A stretch of 64,000 nt of DNA, taken from the NCBI RefSeq assembly GCF_020176955.2, contig NZ_JAIUCZ020000014.1:124001-188000 (forward strand). The letters are read 5' to 3'. The notes beneath the pieces were generated by a model. The model had not been told where the DNA came from. It was given only the letters and a program-made list of their open reading frames with translations, and searched no databases. Position 1 is the stretch's first letter. Each line of letters begins with the position of its first letter. Shown piece by piece: positions 46,782 to 55,576 of the stretch. Origin of the DNA: Nocardia sp. alder85J. GTDB lineage: Bacteria; Actinomycetota; Actinomycetes; Mycobacteriales; Mycobacteriaceae. The position numbers and the translations under genes are program-made.

Positions 46782-48832
46782 ACGCGCGGACGGTGAAGAT
46801 CACGGTGGGGACCTCGCTGTTGTTCGACGGCGAGATGGTGCGGGTCGCGGAGTTCGACGGTCGCACGGTGACCGTCTGCCACAGCGATGGCCGATACAGC
46901 GGTGTCGCGTTGGCGCAGTTCGTGTCCCGCGCTCGCGGCGTCGAGTCCTTCGACGATGGTGCCGGTGATCCGGGGCTGGTGTTGTCGGCGCTGTCGCCGG
47001 CGCAGCGGAACACGGTGTCGCAGCGGGCCGAGCACGTGCGGGAGGTGTTGACCGGGTATCGCGCCGGCTACGCGGACGCGGCGGTTGAGGGTGAGCCGCG
47101 ACCGGAGTACATCGACACGGCGATGAAGGACCGATATCGGTCCAAGGCCGCCGAGCTGGGGATCTCGGTGCGCACGGTCGAGTACTGGGTCGCGGCATAT
47201 CGAGCGGTCGGCGAAGCCGGCCTGGTCGACGATCGCGCCCGCAAAGGTCTTCGGACGTCTGTCGATCCGCGGTGGGACACGGCGGTCGCGGCCGAGATGG
47301 CGGCGGGGGTCGGGGAGTCGACGCGGTCGCGGTCGGCGTTGCTGAAGGGCGTGGCCGAACGGCTCGAACGCGAGCACGGCGCGGGCGTGGTGGCGTTGCC
47401 GTCGCAGGCCACGGCATATCGGCGGCTGGAGGTGCTGGCCAAGGGCACCAACGCCGTGTCCGGCTCGGCGAAGGGCCGCCGGTCGATCGCGGAGCGCCCG
47501 CAGGGTGTTTACGGTCGGTTGCGGGCGACCCGGCCTGGCGAATACGTCGTGCTCGACACCCAGGACCTGGACGTGTTCGCGATGGAGCCGGTCACCTGCC
47601 GATGGTTGCGCGCCCAGCTGACCGTTGCGCAGGACTTGTTCGACCGCCAGATTCTCGGGTTGAAGGTCACGGCGGTGTCGACCAAGGCGGTCGATGTTGC
47701 GGGTGTGCTGTTCGAGGCGGTCACCGGACGCGGGTCGGGCCGCCCGACGTTGGGGCCGCTGCACGGGCTGCCGGATCGGCTGGTGTTCAGCGAGTTCGGC
47801 GACACCGAAACCGAGGTGTGGTGTCCGCCGGAAACATTGGTGATCGATCACGGCAGGGCGTTCCTGTCGGCGCACGTGATCGGGGTTTGCGCGCGGATGG
47901 GCATTTCGATCCAGCCCGCCCAGCCCCGCAAACCTACCGACAAACCGACGGTCGAAAGGTTCTTCCGTTCCCTGCGCGAGGGCTTGATCCAGCATCTGCC
48001 CGCTTACAAGGGACCGGATTTGCACAGTCGCGGAATCGACCTCGAAGGGCAGGCGTTTCTGTTCCTGCACGAGCTCGAGGACGTGATCCGCGACTGGATC
48101 GTCACGGTCTACCACCGCAGCGGCCATGACGGGCTGGTCGTGGCGCAGCGGCCCGAGCTGGGGTTGTCGCCCAACGACATGTTCGCGGTCGGCCTGGCGA
48201 AATCCGGGGTGCTGCGCATCCCGGCAGAGCCTGAGCTGGCGCTCGAGTTTCTGCGGGTGGAATGGCGCACGATCCAGCACTACGGGGTGGAGATCGACGG
48301 GCGCCGCTACAACGGCGAGGCGCTGAACCCCTACCGCAACCGCCGCAGCGACTACGGCGGCACGGCGGCCGGGAAATGGCCGTTGCGCGTCAACGACGAC
48401 GACGTGCGCTCTGTCTGGTTCCGAGATCCCGGCGACGGGTGTTGGCATCGGCTCGAATGGGAGCACGCGGCGATGCTCGGCATGCCGTTCTCGGCTGAGG
48501 CCGCCCGCTACGCGCGGACCCTGACCGCCACCGAGAACCGATTCGTGGACCCCGCGCAAGCGTTGGCCGAAGTGCTGAACCGGTGGAGCGCCGGGGAGGT
48601 GATCGACCGACGTGAGCGGCGCATGGCCGCACGGTTGTCGGCCGAACGCAGCGGATTGCAGGCCGTGACCGACCTCGACAACGCCGCGGCGGCACCTGCC
48701 GCGGCGATGTTGGGCGGGACCGTCGGCGCGGAGATCCGCGGGGACGACGACGCCGAGGACGAGTTGTTCGACGACCCGGCCGACGAGCCGGGTGAGGACT
48801 ACTGGGCCGACGCGATGGAGGTGCTGGAATGA
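46778..48832 (+). CDS. tnsB: TnsB-like DDE transposase
   Basis: This 684-aa transposase of the Mu/Tn7/IS21 DDE superfamily starts VNARTVKITVGTSLL at a GTG. HTH domains (about residues 110-230) include AAELGISVRTVEYWVAAYRA. The catalytic residues are Asp260 (EYVVLDTQDLDV), Asp357 (ETLVIDHGRAFL) and Glu393 (DKPTVERFFRSL), giving a DD(35)E spacing. A Mu-type C-terminal beta-barrel follows (EWRTIQHYGVEIDGRRYNGE). The acidic C-terminus (DDDAEDELFDDPADEP) is where TnsB proteins contact TnsC. It cuts the 3' ends and joins them to target DNA. Confidence 0.93.
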   Translation: MNARTVKITVGTSLLFDGEMVRVAEFDGRTVTVCHSDGRYSGVALAQFVSRARGVESFDDGAGDPGLVLSALSPAQRNTVSQRAEHVREVLTGYRAGYADAAVEGEPRPEYIDTAMKDRYRSKAAELGISVRTVEYWVAAYRAVGEAGLVDDRARKGLRTSVDPRWDTAVAAEMAAGVGESTRSRSALLKGVAERLEREHGAGVVALPSQATAYRRLEVLAKGTNAVSGSAKGRRSIAERPQGVYGRLRATRPGEYVVLDTQDLDVFAMEPVTCRWLRAQLTVAQDLFDRQILGLKVTAVSTKAVDVAGVLFEAVTGRGSGRPTLGPLHGLPDRLVFSEFGDTETEVWCPPETLVIDHGRAFLSAHVIGVCARMGISIQPAQPRKPTDKPTVERFFRSLREGLIQHLPAYKGPDLHSRGIDLEGQAFLFLHELEDVIRDWIVTVYHRSGHDGLVVAQRPELGLSPNDMFAVGLAKSGVLRIPAEPELALEFLRVEWRTIQHYGVEIDGRRYNGEALNPYRNRRSDYGGTAAGKWPLRVNDDDVRSVWFRDPGDGCWHRLEWEHAAMLGMPFSAEAARYARTLTATENRFVDPAQALAEVLNRWSAGEVIDRRERRMAARLSAERSGLQAVTDLDNAAAAPAAAMLGGTVGAEIRGDDDAEDELFDDPADEPGEDYWADAMEVLE

Positions 48833-49875
48833 ACAGCGCCTACAGCTTGTCGCGCAAGGAGGGATGGCGTCGTTTCGTCGAGGCCGTGCCTCGCGTCCGG
48901 CCCGAGAAACTCACCGTCAAGGCGCTGGGGGCGTTGAGTCAGGACGCGGTCGAGGACTACAACGAGGCCCGCTGCGACTGGCATGCCAACTTCGGCACCA
49001 TCGCCACACCCCAGCTCACCGCGATCCGTGACGAACTCGAGTTGATCGTCGCCTCCAATCGGCAAGACCCCGACCGGGTTCGCGGCGCGGCGGTGATCGA
49101 CGGCTACCCCGGCTTGGGCAAGACGACGATCGTGAACCTGTTCGGCCGCGACTTCCACCGCGCCGCGATCCGCCGGGGCGGCGACCTGACGGAGGAGGGC
49201 CACGAACGGATCCCGGTGTTCCGGGTCGGGTTGACCTCCCACACCACGCTGCGCACGGTGAACCAGTTGATCTGCCGTTTCTATGGTCACCCGGCGGCCG
49301 ACCGGCGCGGCAACGCCGCCGAGCTGGCCACCCACGCCCTGGACTGTGTTCTCAAATGTGAATCGCGCGTGGGGATCATCGACGACATCCACTTCATCCA
49401 GCACAACTCGGCCGATGGACTGGCCGTCAGCAATCACTTGAAGTGGCTGGCGAACGAACTGCCTGTCACGTTCATTTATGCCGGCGTGGGGTTGGGTCAG
49501 CGGCGGTTCTTCGAGGAAGGACTCATCGGGGCTGACGCCGCGTTCGCCCAGAGCGGCCGTCGCTGGACCCGGCTCAGCGTCGAGTTGTTCGACCGCGACG
49601 AGCACTGGCTGGCCCTGGTCAAGGCAATCGACCGGCAGGTCGTGCTCGCCCGTCATCGCCCCGGGCAGCTGGCCCGCCAGGCAGAGGTGCTGTTCGCCCG
49701 CACCGGCGGCCACATCGGATCGTTGATGACCCTGGTCAACCGCGGCTGTTTCAAAGCGGTGCGAACCGGAACCGAGGCGCTGACCAGGGAGCTGCTGGAC
49801 ACCGTCCGCATCGACGAGACAGCGGAGAAGGCCCGCCGGTCGGCGTCGGCCGCTCGCGGAAAGCGAGCGTCATGA
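48829..49875 (+). CDS. tnsC: TnsC-like AAA+ ATPase (TniB family)
   Basis: This 348-aa ATPase forms filaments on target DNA and links the target selector to the transposase. Walker A is VIDGYPGLGKTTIVNLF (residues about 89-105). Walker B is RVGIIDDIHFIQHNS (about 182-196). A sensor-like segment is VTFIYAGVGLGQ, and the C-terminal lid contains LFARTGGHIGSLMTLVNRG. The length is normal. It overlaps tnsB and tniQ by ATGA on both sides. Confidence 0.92.
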   Translation: MNSAYSLSRKEGWRRFVEAVPRVRPEKLTVKALGALSQDAVEDYNEARCDWHANFGTIATPQLTAIRDELELIVASNRQDPDRVRGAAVIDGYPGLGKTTIVNLFGRDFHRAAIRRGGDLTEEGHERIPVFRVGLTSHTTLRTVNQLICRFYGHPAADRRGNAAELATHALDCVLKCESRVGIIDDIHFIQHNSADGLAVSNHLKWLANELPVTFIYAGVGLGQRRFFEEGLIGADAAFAQSGRRWTRLSVELFDRDEHWLALVKAIDRQVVLARHRPGQLARQAEVLFARTGGHIGSLMTLVNRGCFKAVRTGTEALTRELLDTVRIDETAEKARRSASAARGKRAS

Positions 49876-52817
49876 ACAAGGCGATCACGACCCTGCCGTT
49901 CCGCACCGTCCTCGCCGGCGGGGAGAGCGTGGACTCCTGGCTGGATCGACTGGCCGGGCTGCACCGGATGACGACCGGCGAGCTGCTCGTCGCCGTCGGG
50001 CTGTTCGGAGAAGGGCTCCACCCCACACGCACCGCAGCGCTCGTCGACGATCCCGACCCCGCCTGGCTACGGAGACTGGAGCAGGTCGCCGGGCTGCCCC
50101 GAGGCCGGCTCGACGCCGCGGTTGCCGCCGGGCTCGGCGGTGTCGACCTGCTCCACACGGGTGGGTCACGCTACTGCCCGGCATGTCTGGCAGACGACGC
50201 GGGCTGGCCGCTGACCTGGCGCGTCAAGTGGACCGTGGCATGTCTGCGCCACCGGACACTGCTGGCCGATACCTGTCCAGGATGCGGCGGCGCGCCGCGC
50301 CGCCGCATCGTCGGCACGACATGGAAGCCGTTGCCGCCCACCGTCTGCGGCCACGTCCTCGACCGCGAGAATCGACTGCGCTGCCACACCGATCTGTCGA
50401 CTGTCGCCGTCGTCGCCGCGGCACCGGAAGCCCTCGTCGCGCAAACCTGGATCGAGGAGTTGATCCAGGCATTGCGAGGACCGGGCCGCCACGATGCCGC
50501 CAGCGTTTTCGCAGACCTTCCCGCAGTCTGCAAGTGGTTGCTCGGCAAGCACGCCGGGCTCGGCGAGGCCGCCGATCGGATCCATCCCGAGCGGGTGGAC
50601 ATGCGCCATCGCCTGGACGGATCCAGTGGTGACGCCGCGTTGACCGCAGCGGTGCTGGTCCACGCCAACACGGTGCTGGGAACCGATGAAGCGGCGGGCC
50701 TGGAACTGATGCGCCGCACGGTCGTCGATACCGGGGCCGGTGCCCGGATGCCGCCGCCGGGGATGGGACACCCCGCATGGCGGTCGACCACGACCCGATT
50801 CCAAGACCGATACTTGCGCGCCATCGACTCGCTACTGCCGGCGACCGAACGGCTGCGGCTGGGCACCACCACGGCACGGGCCGGGCTACCTACCGGACCT
50901 GCGCCCGATCGCAGCGCGATGCTGCCGCAGCTCGTCTGGGCGGACTGGGCCGGCCGCCTGCTGCCCGCCGCCGGCCGCTACGCCGACCGGCTGCGCGCGG
51001 CGATGAGCGCATGCCTGCTGATTCCCGGCCACCCCGACCGGACCCAGGACGCCGACATCGAGCAGTTCAACGTCGCCGTCGCACGCCAGAACATCAGCAC
51101 TCCCTTCCGCGAACTCGGGCTCTTCCCCGGCGACATGGCCGGAAATGTCGTCGCTGTCCTGGCACGCATCGCGCAGCACCTCGACCTGAACGGCACACCC
51201 ATCGACTACCAGCGCCGCCGCGACCGCGTCCCGGCCGAGCCGATCGACTGGAGCAGCTGGCGAGAGCTGGCCTGCGCGGTCGACTCGCATCCCGGCGACG
51301 AACACTCGCGGGCAAGGCTGCGCTACGCCAACAGGCACCTCTACCAACTGCTCACCGGAGCCGACTTCTCAGACCCCCGCCAACCACTGGCGTTCACCAG
51401 CAGCGGCGAACGCAGCCAATACCTGCGCTTCACCACAGGCATGCGTCTGCCGCTGCGACGAGCGCTGGCCGACCACGCCGCCGCGGTGCTGGCCGACCTC
51501 GACATCGACGAACCGCTGACATGGTCACCACCGGCCGAGCTCGCCACCGGAATCACCCTACCCGGAATCGACGTCGACACACTCGATCTGGACAAGATCC
51601 AACAGCTCATCGGCGTCGACCAACGCCGCCCCAGCGACGTCGCCGGCATGCTCGGCGTCCACATCGAGCACATCCGGTTCGCGTTGGAACGCCTCGATCT
51701 TCCCCAGACGCCCTGGCCGAAAAGCGCACCGCCGAGCACCTGGATCCGCAACCAGCACGCCGACCGGACCCTGACCCGCGAATTCTTCGAACGCGAATAC
51801 GTGCACGCCGGCAACAGCCTGCGAGCACTCGCCAAAGCAACAGGATTCAGCACGACGATCGTGTCGCAGCGGGCCAGAGCACACGGCATCGCCGTCCGGC
51901 AAGGACCGGCACCAGCCCGAATCGACCCGGATCTGCTGCGTGAGCACTACCTCGAGCGCCGCCGCCCCATGGCCGACATCGCAGCCGAGCTCGGCATCAA
52001 CAAGGGCGCCGTGGGTGTCGCACTGCGCCGACTCAGCATCCCCACCCGCGCACCGGGGGTCGCCAGCTGGCGCGAAACCAACGCCACCCACGACGACCTG
52101 CCCGCCCGCATCCGTTCCGCCGTCGAAGACACCCACAGGGGCTGGGAACGACTGCGGCGCTTCCAGATCGCGATGCAATTCCCGTCCATGCTCGCGGCCG
52201 CGTCCTACCTCGGCATCGCCGACTCGATCCTCAAGACCCAGTTCCAACGCCTCGAACACGACCTCGGCGCACAGCTCTACCAGCGCTACACCAGTCCGAT
52301 CCGACAACAGCCAACCCCTGCCGGGCAAGCCCTGCTCGACGAGTTGGCAACAGACCTCGTCCACGACCGGATGCGATCGGCGCTCGGCGACACATGCCCG
52401 GCCATGCCCGACCCACAGACCCTCGCCCAGCACCGCCCCTACGACGACCTCACCGTCGGCCACCTCGCGCTGCGACCCAAAACCGTCCGGCAACTGCACT
52501 ACATCGCAGAACACCACCCAGCCGACGAATTCTTCTGCCGCCAAATCTCCCTCGCCACCTCAACCACCGACGCAGTCACCCTCAAACTGCTCGTCCGCAT
52601 GACAACCGCCGGCTGGCTGACCCGACGCGAGGAAACCGAAGACGAACGAGCCGCGCGCGGACGCACCCAAGCCAACGCTCAACGCCGCATCTACTACCGC
52701 TTCACCCCCGACGGACACCAAGCCGCACTCCGAACCACCCCAACAGAAAGCGCAAAAACCATGAGACAGAACCGACGCAAAACCAGTGAGACAAACCATG
52801 ACACCCGCAGGTCGTAA
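49872..52817 (+). CDS. tniQ: Very large TniQ/TnsD-like target selector with added HTH modules
   Basis: This 981-aa protein starts MNKAITTLPFRTVLAGGESV. The N-terminal TniQ domain (residues about 5-150) includes a zinc site (YCPACLADD, ACLRHRTLL, TCPGCGGAP). A long middle contains several HTH repeats (RPSDVAGMLGVHIEHIRFAL; RPMADIAAELGINKGAVGVA). At about 755-825 a LysR-type HTH is visible (FPSMLAAASYLGIADSILKT, then LEHDLGAQLYQR and PTPAGQALL). The last 110 residues look like a MarR-type winged helix (ITLKLLVRMTTAGWLTRRE-like segment). TniQ proteins choose the target DNA for TnsC. Its 3' end lies within the right transposon end. Confidence 0.88.
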   Translation: MNKAITTLPFRTVLAGGESVDSWLDRLAGLHRMTTGELLVAVGLFGEGLHPTRTAALVDDPDPAWLRRLEQVAGLPRGRLDAAVAAGLGGVDLLHTGGSRYCPACLADDAGWPLTWRVKWTVACLRHRTLLADTCPGCGGAPRRRIVGTTWKPLPPTVCGHVLDRENRLRCHTDLSTVAVVAAAPEALVAQTWIEELIQALRGPGRHDAASVFADLPAVCKWLLGKHAGLGEAADRIHPERVDMRHRLDGSSGDAALTAAVLVHANTVLGTDEAAGLELMRRTVVDTGAGARMPPPGMGHPAWRSTTTRFQDRYLRAIDSLLPATERLRLGTTTARAGLPTGPAPDRSAMLPQLVWADWAGRLLPAAGRYADRLRAAMSACLLIPGHPDRTQDADIEQFNVAVARQNISTPFRELGLFPGDMAGNVVAVLARIAQHLDLNGTPIDYQRRRDRVPAEPIDWSSWRELACAVDSHPGDEHSRARLRYANRHLYQLLTGADFSDPRQPLAFTSSGERSQYLRFTTGMRLPLRRALADHAAAVLADLDIDEPLTWSPPAELATGITLPGIDVDTLDLDKIQQLIGVDQRRPSDVAGMLGVHIEHIRFALERLDLPQTPWPKSAPPSTWIRNQHADRTLTREFFEREYVHAGNSLRALAKATGFSTTIVSQRARAHGIAVRQGPAPARIDPDLLREHYLERRRPMADIAAELGINKGAVGVALRRLSIPTRAPGVASWRETNATHDDLPARIRSAVEDTHRGWERLRRFQIAMQFPSMLAAASYLGIADSILKTQFQRLEHDLGAQLYQRYTSPIRQQPTPAGQALLDELATDLVHDRMRSALGDTCPAMPDPQTLAQHRPYDDLTVGHLALRPKTVRQLHYIAEHHPADEFFCRQISLATSTTDAVTLKLLVRMTTAGWLTRREETEDERAARGRTQANAQRRIYYRFTPDGHQAALRTTPTESAKTMRQNRRKTSETNHDTRRS

Positions 52818-52851
52818 TGAGCTGGGACGCAAAGAATGTCGAGAACCTACA

Positions 52852-52856
52852 AGTTT
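52852..52856. repeat. Target-site duplication AGTTT, right copy
   Basis: AGTTT directly follows the right terminal repeat GAGAACCTACA and matches 45,884-45,888. The following 325 bp (to 53,181) continue the interrupted integrative element. I see no convincing gene start there, although one frame (WHASIVAADWESAWWPYRHD) looks protein-like. Confidence 0.92.
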
Positions 52857-53181
52857 CTCCGTGGCCGAATTCGCTTGTCTCCATACAAGTTCGCCGGTTG
52901 CTCGCAGGCATCGGGTCACCACCTGGCATGCCTCGATCGTTGCTGCCGATTGGGAATCCGCGTGGTGGCCATATCGCCACGATCGTGCCGCGCTGCCCCA
53001 CCGCTCCACGGGACGGCACGAAGAAGCTGCGCACATCACGCCTCCAACGCTGTCACATCAGCGAACGCGGAGGAACCATGCGCCGGAAGGCGCTACCCAT
53101 GATCACCCGTACGCGAACCACGCACCGGTCATCTCGTGCGAGCACCAGCACACCGGGGCGGCTGTCACCGAGGACAGACCG

Positions 53182-53679
53182 ATGAACGGGCATGCCGATT
53201 TCGTGGTGCTTTACCCCGACGGCACCGTCGGTTACGGCAGCAACGATCGCGACGGATTGGTCCGCGAGACGCTCCACACGCATGTCACGGACCTGAGCAC
53301 ACAGGGCATGGGACAGGTACGAGCCTGGTTCGCCGACGGCTTGTCCAACCCTGCCCTGCACCCGAACGCTCTGGCAGAGCGCGTGTTCGCTCGTTTGGGC
53401 TACCACCGCCCCAGCGGCTGGTACGGACCGGTGGCGATCACCATGAAAGAAAACCGGGACGGTGAGGTCGCGCCGCTGACTCCCGCGGTCCGTGCGATAG
53501 TCGACGAACTGGCAGTGGCAGCGCACAGCACCGACGCGTGGGGCACCTCCTCGGCACACCTGCTGCGCAACGCGCTGCCCACCAGCCGGGGCTGGAGGTC
53601 CGCGCCCGAAGTCGACAGTGCCCCAGTGGAATCGGTGCAGCCACCGGCCCAGACACCGGACATGGGACCGGATCTATGA
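53182..53679 (+). CDS. Hypothetical protein of the integrative element
   Basis: This 165-aa product starts MNGHADFVVLYPDGTVGYGS. It has a strand-rich first half (ADFVVLYPDGTVGYGSNDRD) and a helical second half ending in a Pro-rich tail. There is no signal peptide, membrane segment or known motif. The reading frame is open further upstream, into the transposon end, but the ATG at 53,182 has a GAGGAC ribosome site and begins the ordered part. Its stop overlaps the next ATG (ATGA), so it belongs to the same operon as the hydrolase downstream. Confidence 0.6.
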   Translation: MNGHADFVVLYPDGTVGYGSNDRDGLVRETLHTHVTDLSTQGMGQVRAWFADGLSNPALHPNALAERVFARLGYHRPSGWYGPVAITMKENRDGEVAPLTPAVRAIVDELAVAAHSTDAWGTSSAHLLRNALPTSRGWRSAPEVDSAPVESVQPPAQTPDMGPDL

Positions 53680-54002
53680 TCACCGTTCTGAAACATGCTG
53701 GGACGCAGCATCTGTCGGCAGGACCGCGACATGATCGCCGATTGTCACGATCACCGATGGGTCGGAGGCCGCGGTGGCCGAAGGGCCACGTTCCAGCCTG
53801 CAAGCGGTTGGCTGGTACGCCGCCGGCGAAACCCGGATCCTCTCCGGAGCGCCGCAGCGACCAGCCGATGGGCAGCAGCCGATACGGGTGCGGCAGTGAC
53901 GAGCGGCGAACGCCGGGAGAACTCACGGTGAGTGCGGCTGTGATCGGCGGCGCCGATTGGCGCAGCATCGACGGTGCAGCGTGGGTTCAGCACGTTCGCT
54001 GA
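53676..54002 (+). CDS. Possible small basic protein (uncertain)
   Basis: A 108-codon frame begins MITVLKHAGTQHLSAGPRHD inside the stop codon of the preceding gene (ATGA) and ends 22 bp inside the hydrolase gene. The overlaps on both sides favour a real, translationally coupled gene. However, the product is arginine-rich and its codon use is only weakly typical. A competing frame in the same stretch ends GWYAAGETRILSGAPQRPAD. A frameshifted remnant is equally possible. Confidence 0.35.
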   Translation: MITVLKHAGTQHLSAGPRHDRRLSRSPMGRRPRWPKGHVPACKRLAGTPPAKPGSSPERRSDQPMGSSRYGCGSDERRTPGELTVSAAVIGGADWRSIDGAAWVQHVR

Positions 54003-55087
54003 TCGCGATGGCGGTGGCAGTACCGCTGCTGATCCTGGTCATGATCACCGCGACATTCGGATCCGACACCACCCCCGGTTGTGCACCCGCACTGGCCGGC
54101 GGTGTCGCGGGCCCGACAGGTGTCGCATTGGCAGGGCTGGGTGAGCAACAATTGCAGATCGCCCGCAATGGCGTCGCGATCGGCCGCCAGCGCAGTGAAC
54201 CGGAAACTGTCATCCTCGCCGAACTCGCGGCAGCCGCCACCGAATCCGGATTCCGGAACCTGTCCAACCCGACAGTGCCCGAGTCGCAGCACTATGTCTC
54301 CGATGGCGAGAGCAGTAACGCAGACTCGCTCGGGCCACACCAGATACGCGCCGGGATATGGGCCGACCGGCTCGGTGGCATCGCAGCGTTGATGGACCCT
54401 GTCACCCAGATCAACTGGTTCTACACCCAAGCCGACACGATTCCCCGCGCGGCATCGATGGACCCTGGCACGCTCGCCCAAGCAGTCGAGAACTCCGCCT
54501 ATCCCGAACGGTACGAAGCATCGATGTCGCTGGCCCGACAGATCTACGCGACATTCGCCGACGTCACCACGACACCTGCTGACGCATCCGCGGATACTCC
54601 CAGGCAGTCGCAAGGGTGCGGGCAAGGTGGAGAAGGGCGGCCGGTACAGGCGCCGGCCGGGCCGTTCGGAGACGCGGTGGTGGCGGCCGCAGCGAGATGG
54701 GTCGGCAAGGCCGACTACGCCTGGGGCGGCGGTACCGTCGACGGCCCCTCACCGGGAGGCGAATACGGGACCTTCGACTGCAGCGGATTGACCATGTACG
54801 CGATCTTTCAAGCCAGCGGTGGACGGATACGCCTCGGCCACTACACGCAGAACCAGCAAGACGACCCACGAGCGGCCATCGTCCCATTCGATCAACGGGC
54901 ACCCGGCGACCTTGTGTTCTTCACCGAATCAGGCGCCACAGATTCCCATCACGTCGGCATCTATGCAGGACGTGACAACGCCGGACAGGACCTGGTTCTC
55001 AACGCCCCGGACTACGGACAGAAAGTGAAAATCGAGCCGCTGACCGACTGGCAGGGCCAACGCTGGGACTTCCGTCGATTCGCCTAG
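53981..55087 (+). CDS. Bifunctional lytic transglycosylase-like / NlpC-P60 cell-wall hydrolase
   Basis: This 368-aa protein has an N-terminal membrane segment (LIAMAVAVPLLILVMITATF), an SLT/lysozyme-like domain (ILAELAAAATESGFRNLSN, DSLGPHQIRAGIW, ENSAYPERYEASMSLARQIY) and an NlpC/P60 endopeptidase domain from about residue 235. In the latter the catalytic Cys is in TFDCSGLTMYAIF (about residue 267) and the His in DSHHVGIYAG. Such two-domain enzymes open peptidoglycan for conjugation machines. The GTG at 53,981 (VGSARSLIAMAV) is preferred over a TTG at 53,957. It ends 9 bp before the relic transposon end. It is probably the distal part of the secretion operon split by the transposon. Confidence 0.88.
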   Translation: MGSARSLIAMAVAVPLLILVMITATFGSDTTPGCAPALAGGVAGPTGVALAGLGEQQLQIARNGVAIGRQRSEPETVILAELAAAATESGFRNLSNPTVPESQHYVSDGESSNADSLGPHQIRAGIWADRLGGIAALMDPVTQINWFYTQADTIPRAASMDPGTLAQAVENSAYPERYEASMSLARQIYATFADVTTTPADASADTPRQSQGCGQGGEGRPVQAPAGPFGDAVVAAAARWVGKADYAWGGGTVDGPSPGGEYGTFDCSGLTMYAIFQASGGRIRLGHYTQNQQDDPRAAIVPFDQRAPGDLVFFTESGATDSHHVGIYAGRDNAGQDLVLNAPDYGQKVKIEPLTDWQGQRWDFRRFA

Positions 55088-55095
55088 TGTCCTGA

Positions 55096-55576
55096 TGTAG
55101 GTTCTCTTGACTGATTGCGTCTTCTCAGTCATTTTGCGTCGATTTTGCGTTTACGCAAGATCAGTGAGAATCCTGCGGCGAGTCTACACTCCGCTCGGGT
55201 CGCGGAGCGACACGACTGCCGACATGAGCGACGCCGCCACTTCACAAACTGCCCGCGCCAAATGGGCAGCCAAACCTACTGTGGCCGCGCACTATTGGCG
55301 CGAAAACGGCCGGTTCTTGGACCGGACCGTCGCTGGCCGCCATCTGCCACACCCACCACCGCCCAACTCGCCGTCCGCCGACACGGTTCTTGGGGTACCG
55401 GAGACGGTTGCTGTGCTGACCACGTCACCGTGGTATTCGCCACTGATCCGCTCATGCACGTTGGCCGAGCTCGGTCGCCAACGTTGTCCATGCCTGCAAC
55501 TCCCCTGGATCTGGCGTGGAATGTTTTATCGATCGCGACCAGGTGAGAACTATCGAAAACCGTGAGAACCCACGAT
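55096..55576. mobile_element. Relic of a related Tn7-like element
   Basis: A left end TGTAGGTTCTC (55,096-55,106) is followed by TTGCGTC/TTTTGCGTCG/TTTACGCAAG blocks. These match the left-end array of the complete transposon in the same orientation. At 55,546-55,576 GTGAGAAC repeats end in GAGAACCCACG, a near match to the right end. No full transposase gene is present between them. A short frame (YWRENGRFLDRTVAGRHL) slightly resembles the start of TnsA. No target duplication is visible, so this is a decayed or internally deleted copy. It lies exactly where similarity to the 33.8-kb leader region breaks off. Confidence 0.65.

Larger units (their letters stand above)
45889..52851. mobile_element. 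Complete Tn7-like transposon (tnsA-tnsB-tnsC-tniQ)
   Basis: The 6,963-bp element has 11-bp perfect terminal inverted repeats: TGTAGGTTCTC at 45,889-45,899 and GAGAACCTACA at 52,841-52,851. It is flanked by AGTTT duplications. Left-end subrepeats contain TTGCGC/TTTTGCGCAA blocks (45,907-45,955). The right end has three related units (GCGCAAAAACC, GACGCAAAACC, GACGCAAAG at about 52,750-52,840), the expected array of TnsB-binding sites. It carries only the four transposition genes, linked by 4-bp overlaps, and no cargo or CRISPR-Cas. It sits 6 bp behind the VirB4 gene. Confidence 0.93.

Noticed and set aside
45889..52851. CRISPR-associated transposon (CAST)
   Set aside because: No cas gene or repeat array is present between the transposon ends, and the selector is a large TnsD-like TniQ rather than the short CAST form.
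45889..55106. Direct repeats TGTAGGTTCTC at 45,889 and 55,096 as the two ends of one 9.2-kb element
   Set aside because: They are in the same orientation. The true right end in inverted orientation is at 52,841-52,851 and has the matching AGTTT duplication.
55224..55565. Frame starting MSDAATSQTARAKW as a gene inside the transposon relic
   Set aside because: Only a short stretch resembles TnsA, there are no catalytic residues, and it lies wholly between relic ends.
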